A stretch of 64,000 nt of DNA, from NCBI GenBank assembly GCA_015227615.1, contig JAALGZ010000034.1, positions 124,001-188,000 on the forward strand, read 5' to 3'. This document shows positions 23,183-34,849 of the stretch, in pieces. Position 1 is the stretch's first letter; each line of letters opens with the position of its first letter. Both the position numbers and the translations under genes were made by a program. Under the pieces are notes generated by a model. It did not search any database and was not told the DNA's origin. It was given only the letters and a program-made list of their open reading frames with translations. This DNA is from Labyrinthula sp. Ha (taxonomy: Eukaryota > Sar > Bigyra > Labyrinthulida > Labyrinthulaceae).

Positions 23183-24663
23183 CTAATTAGTATTTGGGTA
23201 AGTTTTACCATTAATAACAAGTTTTCTCATCGAAGGATCCCATGCTTGAGACGAGAATATTTGTACTGAAGTTTTCTCATTTAACTCTAGGGCTATATCA
23301 AGTATCGAAACCTCTGATTCACCTTGAACAAAATCTTCAAATCCTTGAAATAATTCAGTACTACTAAAAATAGTAACATCAGCTACTACACCACTAGCAA
23401 CACCAGTTACTACCCAGGATTCTAAATATAAAATAAAAAATAAAAATTACTAGACTCTAAATTTAATTCAAGACCGGCTTCAAGAGATTCATTCCCTTCT
23501 AGAAAAGACAATAATTTAACTTCATTTGGGAGTGCTAAAAGAAACTCTTCCCAAACACCAGATTCCTTCAATTTAGAAAAAAACTCGGCTTCACTTTTAG
23601 CATAGAGAAATAAAACATCTCCAGGTGCTACGTTTTCCATCAACCAGTGGAAACTATTTACAATGTTTCCTTCTGTTATTTCTAATAGTGGATTGGAATC
23701 TTCTTTTTGTAAAGTAACCATTGTCTCAGGTGTGTCAGTAAATCCTTGAGAAAGCAGTGCCTCCTTAAAAGTGTTTGCATTTTCCTCATTGTCATCATTT
23801 ATAAAAAAAAGAGCTCTAAGCCTACCAGTTGGCTGTATATATTTATCTAAAGAAGCACTTTTATCACTTGCTTCCTTCATTCTGTTTTCTGGGGTTTTGA
23901 AAGTAAACCAACTAGAAAATGGTTTTAAATCTTTTTCCATTTCTGCAGAATGGTTTTTCGCGTACTCCAAATCTTCAGCAAATAAAGAGAAGTTGAGATT
24001 ATACTCCTTGTAAGAAACTATATCCATTTCTTTCTTTTTAATAGACTCCACACTCTCATCATCTTCTTGTTCTTCTATTTCCTTCTCTTCTTCTCCATCT
24101 ACCTCACTCTCTCTAATAGAAACAGCTTCTTCTATCTCTTCTACTTCTGATACAACATATTCTTCAACTGGATCTTCAACTTTAATTTTTTCCTTTACAG
24201 TTTCTACTGGAGTACCTACTTTTCTTAATGCTTGTCCACCTGGTGGTCCTCCAACTAACTTCATCTTCTTCTGTTTTAATAAAGCAGCTCCTGTATCTCT
24301 ATTTAAATATAAAACACTTCCTGCATATGACCCTGGTGGAACTCTTATCTCCTCATTCTTTCCCGATGCCAGTGTAACAGGAAATTTCTTTCCAGGTTTT
24401 ACACCTTCCGGAATTACTACTTCCATAGGTGGATCTGTAGGCTTAGCAGTTTGAACATCATTAGGGCCTGTTACCTCAAACATTTTCTTAGGTACTCCCC
24501 AACTTACTAGAACATCATATGTTTCTGCACTTATTATTAAAGTTTCACCTCCTGTCATTCCCCAAGGAACAGGGATGTTAAACAAAGCATCATTTGGTAA
24601 ACGAACTTGTATATCTTTACCTCTTTGCACACCAGGAGGAACTACAACAGAGAAATATGACAT
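23183..24663 (-). CDS. Metacaspase-like pseudoenzyme with PPGV repeats
   Basis: CDS is complement(join(23183..23421, 23451..24663)), 483 residues, with one inferred 29-nt intron. The N-terminus has two copies of a beta-repeat (VVVPPGVQRGKDIQVRLP and VVIPEGVKPGKKFPVTL, each followed by a VPxG turn), common in protist surface and metacaspase proteins. An acidic linker (about 160-215) leads to a caspase-fold region from about 285. LRALFFIND replaces the usual RALLIGIN, ITEGNIVNSFHWLMENVAPGDVLFLY matches the strand before the catalytic His, and LPNEVKLLSFLEG matches the strand before the catalytic Cys. The SGHG and DxCHSG motifs are both absent, so peptidase activity is unlikely; a regulatory decoy role is inference. 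Without splicing the frame ends eight residues into the intron. The gene diverges from the homoserine dehydrogenase gene, with 221 bp between starts. Confidence 0.7.
23422..23450 (-). other. Inferred 29-nt intron in the metacaspase-like gene
   Basis: On the reverse strand it begins GTAATTTTT and ends TATATTTAG. Removing it keeps the frame open for another 78 codons to a TAG. Those codons include a VVADVTIFSS strand that fits the fold expected after the Cys position in metacaspases. Confidence 0.7.
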
Positions 24664-24884
24664 TCTTTGAGTATTTTTTGTTTTCTTCTTATAGTGATCT
24701 ATTTGATCTTTTAATTAATCACTTCTTTTTTTTTTGAAGAGTTGCAATTTATTTTTCGAGTAACTTTATAGAGATATCTATTACCACGATGAATTGTGTT
24801 GTAATGTATTGAGAATAATACTACGTGCTACTCATTTGTTAAACTGGTATCAACACAGTCTCTTTATTTTGTTACGACTACTAA

Positions 24885-26010
24885 ATGACAAAAAACAGTA
24901 GAGAGAAAAGGATATTCATATTTGGTTTAGGCAGCGTTGGTCAGAAACTATGTGAAATTATATTATCTAAGCAACATATTCTTTACAAAACACACAATCT
25001 TATACTCCGTGTAGTTGGTGTATCTGACTCTTCAACTACAATATTTTCAGAAAATTCTATTCCAATCGACTCGTTATTAACCCACAAAAACGTACTTTAC
25101 AATTTATTCTTATTCACAGAGAGAAGGAAAGCTTTCTACTTTTAACCAACCTAATATAATCCATACAACACCAGAAGATATCCTTTCAAGAAACATAATT
25201 GACTTATTCATAGACGCTTCACCAGTAAACTTGGAAACTGCAGAGCCAAGTCTATCTCTCTGCAAGCTCTCACTAACAAACAAAATTTCGTTAGTTCTTG
25301 CCAATAAAGCTCCACTGGTTCTAAAATTTATAGATTTAATAAAACTATCCGAAGAAAATAATACACCTATGAAGTACTCAGCTACTGTATGTGGTGGTTT
25401 ACCTGTTGTCAATGTTCTTACACGTGATCTACTACATGCGCAAATTACAAAAGTAGAGGGAATTTTAAATGCAACCTCCAACTTCATTTTATCACAAAGA
25501 CATAGAGACTTAAGTGCAGAACAAGCTTTAGGCATAGCCCAGTCAGAAGGTATTGCAGAAGCCAATCCAAAACTAGATGTTTCTGGCTTCGATGCAGCAA
25601 ACAAGTTGGTAATCTTGTCAAACTCACTCCTTCCTGGTGTAGTTCAGGTTATTAAAATTGATCCTCCTAACTTTTAGCTTAAAGATGTTTCTATTAAAGG
25701 ACTAGACAAGGTTTCAGATAGTTGGATTAAACTTGCCAAAGCAAAAGGTAACGTTATCAAACTGGTGGCCACTGCTGATTTTTCTAAGAAACAGTTCACG
25801 GTTGTAAATTTTATCTTTTGAAGAAACTTTCAGGGTCCTGTGGAACTTGATGAAAAATCATTTTTGGGTAATACAAAAGGAAGTGCCAAGAGTGTTAGAA
25901 TCTCTTCAGATCTGTATCAAGATACGCTATTAAAAACAACAGAGTTTGGAGTAACACCAACTGCTGCAGCTGTATATAGAGATATTATTCACTCAATAAT
26001 GTCGGCTTAA
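24885..26010 (+). CDS. Homoserine dehydrogenase
   Basis: CDS is join(24885..25091, 25120..25647, 25678..25803, 25834..26010), 345 residues, with three inferred introns of 28, 30 and 30 nt, all in phase 0. The enzyme reduces aspartate semialdehyde to homoserine with NAD(P)H, the branch point to threonine and methionine. The N-terminal Rossmann motif is IFGLGSVG. The second half carries LVLANKAPLV (catalytic Lys region), YSATVCGGLPVVNVL, VEGILNATSNFIL and AEANPKLDVSGFDAANKLVIL, which are hallmark homoserine dehydrogenase segments. The last exon, TPTAAAVYRDIIHSI, is the conserved C-terminal NAD-domain helix. There is no fused aspartate kinase and no ACT domain, so it is the short monofunctional type. 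Its stop lies 4 bp from the stop of the convergent arsenite methyltransferase gene. Confidence 0.85.
25092..25119 (+). other. Inferred 28-nt intron 1 of homoserine dehydrogenase
   Basis: Starts GTACTTTAC and ends TTATTCACAG, phase 0. Removing it restores the frame into exon 2 and avoids a stop at about 25143. Confidence 0.8.
25648..25677 (+). other. Inferred 30-nt intron 2 of homoserine dehydrogenase
   Basis: Starts GTTATTAAAA and ends CCTAACTTTTAG, with a CTAAC branch-like motif close to the acceptor, phase 0. It contains an in-frame stop if retained. Confidence 0.8.
25804..25833 (+). other. Inferred 30-nt intron 3 of homoserine dehydrogenase
   Basis: Starts GTAAATTTT and ends AAACTTTCAG, phase 0. 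It contains an in-frame TGA if retained. The exon after it encodes the conserved C-terminal end of the enzyme. Confidence 0.8.
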
Positions 26011-26014
26011 AGCT

Positions 26015-27145
26015 TTAACAGCATCCACCTCCTCCAATACTTAACTTCTCTTCAACATTTGGTTGATAGCAATCAGCAAAAATACCATAGTGTACAGATC
26101 TATCACCCATAATATCAAAATGCTTAGCTAACCAAGAATCTCCTACCATACTAGCAGTGTTACCGCAGACTAACATTGGTTTATTGGTTTCGAACACATG
26201 CTCTTCATCTAGTGTATAAGAATGTTCATTACCTTCAATTGTACCTTTATACTTTGCTACTTGACCATAATCCTCGCAGAGGGTTTCGAGATCTTTAAGT
26301 TTGAAGCACCTATAAGTTACTGAAAAAAATCTGGCGTTTCCCACAACTTTCTTCAATTCTGGATCTTCTACTTCAACCGGGGAAATAGCCAACTGACGGA
26401 CATCTACAAACCCGACTTTTGTACAAATTCTCTTAAAATCTTCAACATAAAGTGCACCTGAAATACACTCACCCCAAAGAACCTTATTTTGTCTAACTTC
26501 TTCTGGAAGTCTTCTGTCACAATACACATCGGAGAAATAGAATTCTCCACCGTATTTTAAACTATCAAAAACACCTTGAATGACTTTTTCCTTATCTGGG
26601 CTCAAATTAATAACACAGTTCGAAATAACTAAATCAACGCTTTCGTTCACAATTCCAGTCCCTTCAATATCTTCAATGTAACCTTTCTTAAACTCAAGGT
26701 TACTCTTATCATATCCAAGCTTCTTCACACAGTATTCTTCTGCATTATCCCTTGCAACTGACAACTGCTCATCCGTCATATCTATTCCATAAACTTTTCC
26801 AGTCTCACCAACTAATTTAGCACAGATGTAGCAATCACGTCCTGAACCGCTTCCTAAGTCAAGGACTGTTAGACCAGTTAAGCCACCAGTTGGCAAAGGA
26901 CTTCCGCATCCATAGTACTTTTCTAGAACCGGTGTAGGTATTTGAGAGATAATATCACGTAAAATTGGATCTGGAGCGCAGCTTGTTGTACAGGCTGAAG
27001 TTTTTAAGTCGGAAGTTGTGTTCAACGTTTTTCCGTAATACTCTTTCACGTTGTCAAGAACGGAATCAGTTGCTGAAGAGCCAGATGCAGGTCCACAACA
27101 TGATTGTTTAGGTTGAATTTCTGTTTTAGGCGCACAACAGGACAT
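26015..27145 (-). CDS. arsM: Arsenite S-adenosylmethionine methyltransferase
   Basis: A 376-residue intronless gene for the ArsM/AS3MT family, which methylates As(III) stepwise with S-adenosylmethionine and so detoxifies or volatilises arsenic. The SAM site is VLDLGSGSGRDCYICAKLVG (94-113) with GKVYGIDMTDEQL after it. Cysteines at the family positions are visible: CTTSC (52/56), YYGCGSP (80), ISNCVINLSPDK (177) and GECISGALY (227). The N-terminus (SCCAP and SCCGP) and C-terminus (GGGCC) add extra cysteine pairs, as in many ArsM proteins, probably for metalloid binding. It is closely related in plan to bacterial and red-algal ArsM, a family known for horizontal spread; transfer cannot be judged here. 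It converges on the homoserine dehydrogenase gene with only 4 bp between stops, so the 3' UTRs must overlap. Confidence 0.93.
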   Translation of the reverse strand: MSCCAPKTEIQPKQSCCGPASGSSATDSVLDNVKEYYGKTLNTTSDLKTSACTTSCAPDPILRDIISQIPTPVLEKYYGCGSPLPTGGLTGLTVLDLGSGSGRDCYICAKLVGETGKVYGIDMTDEQLSVARDNAEEYCVKKLGYDKSNLEFKKGYIEDIEGTGIVNESVDLVISNCVINLSPDKEKVIQGVFDSLKYGGEFYFSDVYCDRRLPEEVRQNKVLWGECISGALYVEDFKRICTKVGFVDVRQLAISPVEVEDPELKKVVGNARFFSVTYRCFKLKDLETLCEDYGQVAKYKGTIEGNEHSYTLDEEHVFETNKPMLVCGNTASMVGDSWLAKHFDIMGDRSVHYGIFADCYQPNVEEKLSIGGGGCC

Positions 27146-28415
27146 TATTTGTACCTTTCAATAATCTTGGTTGATTTCTAGTTTTTACGATTAGATTTTG
27201 CCTTTGGATTTGAATAATGTGTGAACCCTGTTTTGTTTGGCTTGTGACGTTTAATATTGCTAGTATAAGTACTTGATATTATAATATTAGATTACTCGTA
27301 TTGTCCTAGAGTAAGAGTAAGTAGTTTAGATAGTGACCGTTTAAACCATAGATTAAGTTTTAATCACCAATAAAACATAAAAACATTTTGATTGTTGTAT
27401 TCGTTTCTCTGAGTACTAAGATAACAATCAATAAAAACATTAAAACTTATTGGTATTTGATCTATTGTCTTGGACTAGCTAACTTAGCTTCTTCTAAGTT
27501 CGTTCAAGAGTATTTGCTTGAATCTTTGAGTCTGATTTGTGACCCTTTCGTGAGTCACTTTCTCGGACAATTTCGTGTTGAAAACTGTTAGTCACTCGCC
27601 AACTGATAAAATAATCACTAATCAGATGAAAAGAATTACTATGGCAAATTTTATACAAGAAGCTAGAGGATATATAAAAATGGCCATATGTACCATTTTC
27701 ATTGTATTAAAAAAACAATTTTAACATGAAATAAGACTGTTAAAATATACTTTTCTCCAAGTAGCTGCTTAGCTATATCTAAGTTAAGGGGATAGAATGT
27801 TAGAACTAATGAAACCATGTGAGAATGATACTTTCTAAAAAAAATACACATACTTACTCCGACAAAACTCAGTCTTCTCTTAGAAAAATTTTACAAGTGT
27901 TAGATTATAGTGTACTAGAAATACATAGGAGCTATTGGAAGTATGACCGTAGAAGACCTTTTAGAGAAATGGTAAACACCACGGACTAAGGCGACAGCAT
28001 AGCTTTTCTACAGGGGCCAGTTTAACCACCCGACAGAGGGGCTGCTTAGTCTCCAAATTCGCTGAGGAAGCTTCAAAGGTTAAAAGTTCTAACAATACAA
28101 TTGTAAAAATCTTAGTGTAACTTATGAAAAGGAGAATCAATTGTACTTTTGACACGTTGACTCAATGAACAAAATTTAAACGTAACTGACAACAGGAATA
28201 AGCTATCTACAAATAAATTTTGGGTAAACAAAAGAAATGGGACAACTTGTTTCTGAGTCTGGGGTGATGACTCTAAGCCAAGAATGCTTTTCAACTTAGA
28301 ATTTTGTGCAGCAATTATGTGGAACATTAGTGCTAAAATTTAAAAAGGGTACAATTAACAAGATTTCTCTTCCATCTTCAGTTAAGCTGAAATATATTTA
28401 TTAGAAAATCCCTTT
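27146..28415. other. Intergenic, no gene seen
   Basis: About 1.27 kb between the arsM start and the gypsy element. The first 200 bases should hold the arsM promoter. The open frame at 27388-27591 has no domain signal. Confidence 0.5.
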
Positions 28416-28717
28416 TGTATCAATGTGAAGTTTACTATTTAAGTATTTCATAAGTAGTTTTAAATAAATATGATTGGGTAGATGCTACGAATCAATCTGG
28501 TAGATTTTGTGCCAGGATAGGCCATTGTGTGAATCAATTAAGGAAAAAACCAATAAAAAAGGCAATAAAAGGATAACATTAGAGTAGAGGCAAAGAGTCA
28601 ATCTAAGGACCGATCAGGAAACGAAATACATAGATACCTTGTAGGAAAAACTTATAGAACATCTTAAGAGCGCTAAGACTTGCACACTTTGAGGATTTAA
28701 GTACCCAAGGTGTTCCA
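28416..28717 (+). repeat. 5' LTR of gypsy element 1
   Basis: Begins TGTATCAATGTGAAG and ends GGTGTTCCA. It matches 37751-38052 over the full 302 bp with about five differences, all in the first third. Confidence 0.93.
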
Positions 28718-28729
28718 TTGAAATTTCAA
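28718..28729 (+). promoter_or_regulatory. Palindrome at the primer-binding position of element 1
   Basis: TTGAAATTTCAA directly follows the 5' LTR, where the minus-strand primer would pair. It lacks the TGG start expected for pairing with a tRNA 3' CCA end. The same TTGAA-NN-TTCAA form is found at this position in gypsy element 2. Confidence 0.5.
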
Positions 28730-28749
28730 TAATACGAGTCAAGAAGATG

Positions 28750-31350
28750 TCGAGACAGGAGAGAAACCAGAGGCGAGAAGAGAGAAACCAGAGGCGAGAA
28801 GAGATAAAGAAGAAGTTGGAGGAAGAAGAAGAGAGGAGAAGGAAAGAGGAGGCCGAAGATGCTGAGCTGTTTGAGTCGAACTCCTCCTCGGAGGAGGAAG
28901 GCGAAGACAGTGAAGGACGGAATGAAGAGATTGCGTCTGACGACGAAGGACGGAACGAGAAAGTTGTGCTCGCCAACGAAGGTCGGAATGAGGAAGCCGA
29001 ACCCGACGGAGCGCTGAGTTCGGCGCCGGGTGAAAAGGTCGAAGAAGTCGCCAGCGCCGGCGCAAAAGAGAACGTGATTCCGACAAATGAGGATGGCGCG
29101 GCCGAGGAGGCTCGTCACATCGAGGGGGTAGCAACGGGTCTGGATAGCCCTGAGTGAGATGTGGCGGCCGGAGGGGCCAACATAGCCACAATTGGTGCGC
29201 CGCGACAGGCGGAGAGCGACGATTCAGCAGAAAACACCGATAACGCGCTAAGCGAAAACGACGCGATGAGTGAAGAAGAAGCGGAAGGCAAGGAAGTCGC
29301 GCGAAACGAGAACGAGGCGTCCAAGCTTAGCAGAGAAGTATTGAACTTGACTCAGTTTCCCGCGAAGGTAAGGATATGTAAGACACCTTCCCCTGCAACA
29401 GTACGGGGCATTAGCGGCTCGAAGAAAAGCCCGCCTAAGCCGGTGACAGCGCCAGAGGTCGAAGTCGTAAATCCCTCCAAAAGAAGAAGTGGCAAAGTTG
29501 CGCCAAAGAAGCCGCGAAAGAAGCGCTTAGCCAAAAGGGACTGCGAATTCTACACAAAGACCCCTCGCTACTTTACACCAAGTATGTGGTGTGTGAGGAC
29601 GACTTGCGCCAGGCGCAAAGGAAGATGAAAGGGAAAAGGGCAGTGGAGATGCTGGAAGAGAAGAACATCCATCAGTCATCTACTTTTCCGCTCTTGCTGA
29701 TGATAGCGCTGTCGGAGGCGGAGATTGATAAAGTTCCGCTTACCGAGAGGGTCGCGCACATGCTAGCTGCGGTACCGAACTTCCGTGAAAATAAAGAAGT
29801 TTCGTTCGGGCAGTTAGTTAGCATGAGGAAGAAGGTGCCAATTAAGTTGGCGGAAACAAATACGCCGACATGGTTTTTCCGCTCTAGCGGAGATGTTATT
29901 GACGCCAATATTCAGTGTATGGCCGATAGAGGGATGGCGCTAATTAAGGGAAACATGCCAAAGCCGAATGTCGGGATACGAGAGGACCCGACAAGACCCA
30001 GACGCGTAAATCTATTCAGATGGGTAGTAAAGGCGGACCCGTTGGTGGAAAAATCTTTGGTGACGCCAAAGAGGAAGATAAGAAGGTCGGAGCATCGGTT
30101 GACTGATAAGGAGAGCAGACTTCAGTCCCGCATTAGTTCTTTGACAAATAAGAACGACAGGCTAAAAGTGCAAGCTCACGCGGCGGAAAGCATGTTGCGC
30201 GACAAGAACTCGGCACTGATGAGGATGGCGGTCAACGAGACAAAGAAGAAGCATAAGGCGGAGATTAAGAGGCTCTTGGATGAGGTGAAGAATCTGAAAG
30301 GACTCTACCGCGCTGAGAATGAGAAGAACCAGGACCTTCAACAAGAGGTATTTGATAAGGATAGCGTTGTTGAAAGGACTCAACGCCGCTTTTCAAATCC
30401 TGGTTCTCAGGCGACACACGCGGGAACGCTTTCCGACTTTGCCGAAGTTAGATCCATTGCGGCAGCGACACAAGGTAGTGTGCATACTTTGGAGACGAAG
30501 CTCACCAGCATGGCGGCGCTGTTAGAGAAGCTAACGGAAGCAAGCGCTCAGAGTTTGGCGAGAAATGCGCATGGCTCGGAGGAGTCGCGCAGGTCTGAGG
30601 AACTTAGAGCGCGCCGTGATGAAAATGCTAGGCGCGACCGCCAGTGGAAGAACACAAGCGGAAAGTTTAAGACCCTGACCACGCTGAGGGTTAAAGATAT
30701 TAGGGCCATGTTAGATATGCGCGATGCGTATTTAGAGGTCTATGAGAACGAAAGAGAACCCAATCTTTGGATTCATGTTGACCCAGAATTAAAGCAGAGC
30801 CTTTCCCGCGCCCGAGTGACAAAACAGGGTCTTGTAGACTACCTCAGGAAATATATGAGGGAACACGAAGCCTATGAGGGAGAGGACACGCTTCGCACAA
30901 TTATGGAAAAGGTCGCATGGCCTCAGGAAGGCGCATTTTTGGCACGCCTTAATAATCATATGAACAGTGCGACAGGATGCATCAAGTGGGACCAGCTTAG
31001 AGGAAATAGCCAAAGGTTCGAGATCTTGAGGACGCTAAATAAGCGCCTTCCGCTTCAGTTGAGGCTGAAGGATGATCGCATTAAAGCAAAACTAGAGGCG
31101 CCGGGATCTAAGCTGGCGGATTCAGTGCAGGAATGGAAGAAGCTGATTCAAGCCATCTACGATGCAAGGCTGAATATGGATGGTGAGGTTAGTGTCGTGC
31201 CGCCGAACGTAGCAGACGACGCGCCGAGAACCTCTGATGTGAGAAGAACTGCGCCGAAGTCGAAAGGAAAAAGAAAGAAAAAGGATAGAAGGTACTCAAC
31301 TTCATCGGATGAATCCGTAAGGAGGAGAAGCAGGAAGTATCCGTGACGCA
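28750..31350 (+). pseudogene. Gag region of gypsy element 1
   Basis: Glu/Lys/Arg-rich N-terminal part, then a long coiled coil and a helical capsid-like part ending in a Lys/Arg/Ser-rich tail. It is part of the broken element, and coordinates are rounded. No CCHC knuckle was seen here, unlike element 2. Confidence 0.6.
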
Positions 31351-31569
31351 AGTCACGTTCACGCAGCCCATATAGAAGTAGAAGGCACGGGAACCATGGG
31401 TACTATGCATCACGAAGGGATGCCAGACGCTCTCCATATGGAAATAGATCCTTTAGAAGAAGTGGAGGAGCGGAGCGCGAAGGTCGCAGATCCTTTTTGG
31501 CGCTGCCAGCACCAGAAGACGAATAGAAAAAGAATGAGCATGGATTTGCGAGGCACCTGAATGTGTCGT

Positions 31570-34150
31570 TCAGGAGAGCCGCAAAGAGTGGGGTGTCCAT
31601 TCACCACACTGGATCGGGCGATCGCATCCCAAACGCGATCCTTGACAGCGGCGCGGATGAAAGCGTCGCTTCGTTATATAAGCACGCATGGATGATGGAT
31701 TCCATTGAAGATGTTAAAGAAAAGATCACGCTGGCGGATGGTACGACGGATCTCCGCGTAACTAAGGTGGGTTACGCAGATCTAGAGATGCGTGTAGGCG
31801 GGATCTGGAAACGTGACTTTCGCAGAGTGAAGGTATTCTTAGTCGATGATAAGAAGTGGAAGGAGTTGCTGGTTGGGGCCCCGGCGTTGGGGCAAGCGGG
31901 ATTAATGCCGTACCAAAACGCATAGGAAGTCGGCAGCGGGGCGGAAAGCGGTCCCGCGTGCCTGAAGGTTTGTAGAAGTTGTTTTGCTGATAGCGCCGAG
32001 GTTGTAAGTGCGCTGATGTCGAGGGAACTTGGATAACTTTCTGGGGTATATCAATTGGTCGTAGTTGAGGTGAGCTTAAATTTAATACTTAGTTCAATTC
32101 TTAACTTCGCGAAATATGGATATACTTTAGCTGAAACTGTGAAGATATTGGATGAAGACGCCGACGGAAACTTGGCGGTAGATTCATACTTTGTCTTTAC
32201 GAGGAACCTGGACCTGCAGAAAATAAAGCGCCAAGAGTCGAAAGATGTACAGTTTCTCACAGGTTTAAGGTTAGCTAGATTGCGCCTGGCGGCGATGTTA
32301 AGGCAACTAGGTGGTGGAAAACTGGAAGTACTTGGTGACATCCCAGCCGCCAGAGCGGCGTCAATCGACTTTAGTAGACGCTTGCGCGACGGGAATGCAG
32401 AAGGCATACCGTTTGACGAAACTATACATTTGAAGCAAAACAAGGATGTTGTTGATGAAGATAATTTAGAGCAGTTGATGCTTCCCGAAGGGAATGCGCT
32501 CTACCGGCCGGAGGCGGAAAGAGCGGAAATACGCGAAGCAATAGTGAAGATGGTAGAAGCTGCTGGCGAAGTTAACGAAAGCCAGCGCAACCAATTGAGG
32601 GAATTATGCTTTAAGTATGAAGTAGTTTTTGCGACGAACGCGTCGCAGATAGGAATTAGCCTTTTGGCGCCAATGGATGTTGTACCCATCCGGGGCGCGG
32701 AATTTAAGATGCCAGCGCCGCGGCCGTTAGGTCCAGGTAAGGCGGAATTTGTAAAGGAGAAATTAGACGGAATGGTTAAGAAAGGAATGGCGAGGAAGGT
32801 GCGACAGGCGATCTATGGATCGGTTGTTTTTGCCGTGCCCAACAAAAATAATACTTGGCGCATGGTGTTAGACTTAGTCGCGGTAATCAAGGTATTACAT
32901 AGAGATGTTAACATACTCCCTATACTGGAAATGCAGCTAGGCAACACAGCGCCGGCACGTTTCTATGGATGCTTAGACGTCGTTATCGGATTTGATCAAC
33001 TTGCGATTACGGATCGAGCTAAGAAGTACTTCAACCTTATGACAACTTACGGAGTATTTCAGTTGCAATTTGTGCCAATGGGATATCATTCGACTCCGGT
33101 ATTTTTTCACCAGCGCATGGTGGATCATATCGTGGCGGAAAACTATAATAAAGAAGGCAACGGAATCGTTCAATTGATTGACGATACGTTGATACACGCG
33201 AAGGACTTTAAGCGCTACATCAGGATTTTAGAAGATGTTTTGCGCAATCTGCGGAAATGGAAAGTGAGAATTAGCCCGACAAAATCAATATTGTTTACGA
33301 CGAGTATCGAATACTACGGAAGAATATTACAAAACGGCGGGTGGAATTTTTCGAAGAAGTACTATGAGAAGATTTTACTTGTCCCAAAGCCTGAATATGT
33401 ATACGAATTAGCTAAGCTTCTACGCTTGGTACAATGGCTAACATCGGCGGTTCCTGAAATGGTGGAACTCAGAGATAAGATCCTGCTTTTTACCCAAAAA
33501 TGAAGGGTAAGAAAAAGAAGTTACTAAAGGAAAAGAAGCTCATCTTTTGGAATAAAGACTTAGAGGCGACAAGTAAGCGCTTCACGCAGAAATTAGCGGA
33601 TGCCCCAAAAGCGCGGGTACAACATTACGACCAAAGTATGGATCTGATTCTGGTGACTGACGCGTCGGACAATTATCATAACGCCATCTTATTCCAGGCG
33701 CGCCAACAAGAACGCGGGAAAGACCTGATGAAAAAAAAAATTTATCCGATGATGTTTTTTAGCGGAAAATTTGACGCGATTCAACTTGTGTGGGGTATAT
33801 GTCATAAGGAACTATACCCTATAATTCGAACGTTTAATAAACTCTCATACTTGTTGCCGTTTCATCCGACGGCGGTGCAGGTATACACAGATCATCTCAA
33901 CTTGAAGGCAATATTACAAGGCGGGTCAAAGATCAACCATGGACATCTTAACCGCCTACAGCGCTGGATGGTAATACTACAGCATGTGCTGGTTGATATT
34001 CATCACATTGATGGTGATAGTAATATTTTTGCGGATATGCTTACGAGATGGGCGGCGCCGACAAATAATAACGGCAAAGCAGCTGTACGAATGGTAAAGC
34101 TGCAAATACGGGATATGGAAGGAGAAATACCCGTTCTACCGCGCGAATAA
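31570..34150 (+). pseudogene. Protease, reverse transcriptase and RNase H region of gypsy element 1
   Basis: An aspartic protease signature (ILDSGADESVA) lies near 31640. RT follows, with an LIDDTLIHAKD active-site segment near 33175. RNase H has an LVTDASD start near 33650 and VYTDHLNLKAIL near 33880. It is part of the broken element, and coordinates are rounded. Confidence 0.8.
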
Positions 34151-34849
34151 GCGCCTGAGAAGGGTGTCGGGAAAATGCCGACAGGAGACTGACGCTAAAA
34201 TAAAAGAATGGCTTTAGAAAGCAGTACTAGATGCTTTGTCAATATATACGGAAAGAGATGATTCGCTACTTGGTGATGAGGACCTGTATTTTAGGATTAG
34301 GAGGAACTTCGAAGATTGGATGCATGAACTCTTACAGCCGAAAAGAAGGAAATGGATAAAAGAAGTGAGTATAAACGTTACCCCTAAACACTTTATACAA
34401 CCGTCGGCAACAAATTGTCGGCAAATTGTTAGGAGAATTATGCGAAAATCGTTGCCGGGAAAGAATACGCCAGACCTTATGAAAGAGGTAGAGCGGCAAA
34501 TCAGAAAAGAATACTCGAAAGAGGAATGGAGGAAACTGACCGAGGATTATGCGACATGGCCAACCGAGGTACCGTCGGATGTTAGCGACACGAATAAGGA
34601 GCGCTACATTGAGATGGATACTTATTCGACGTAGGAAGACGACGATAACACGACGGCAAAAATAAGGAGCGTGACTGTGAGAGTCAACCACCTTAGGCCA
34701 AAACGACAAATGGAGAAGAAAATTTATGCGTCGCTAAGGTCGCTTGATAAATATAGGGAATCAGTATTCAACCCGTATTTTGAAGGTAACCGGGCGCCGC
34801 TAATGGAACCAGAAGTGATTGAGGTGCAGAAGAAGGAAATGATTACTAG

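Noticed and set aside
28610-29200. Ser-rich reverse-strand open frames
   Set aside because: They are shadows of the Glu/Arg-rich gag region of gypsy element 1 on the plus strand.
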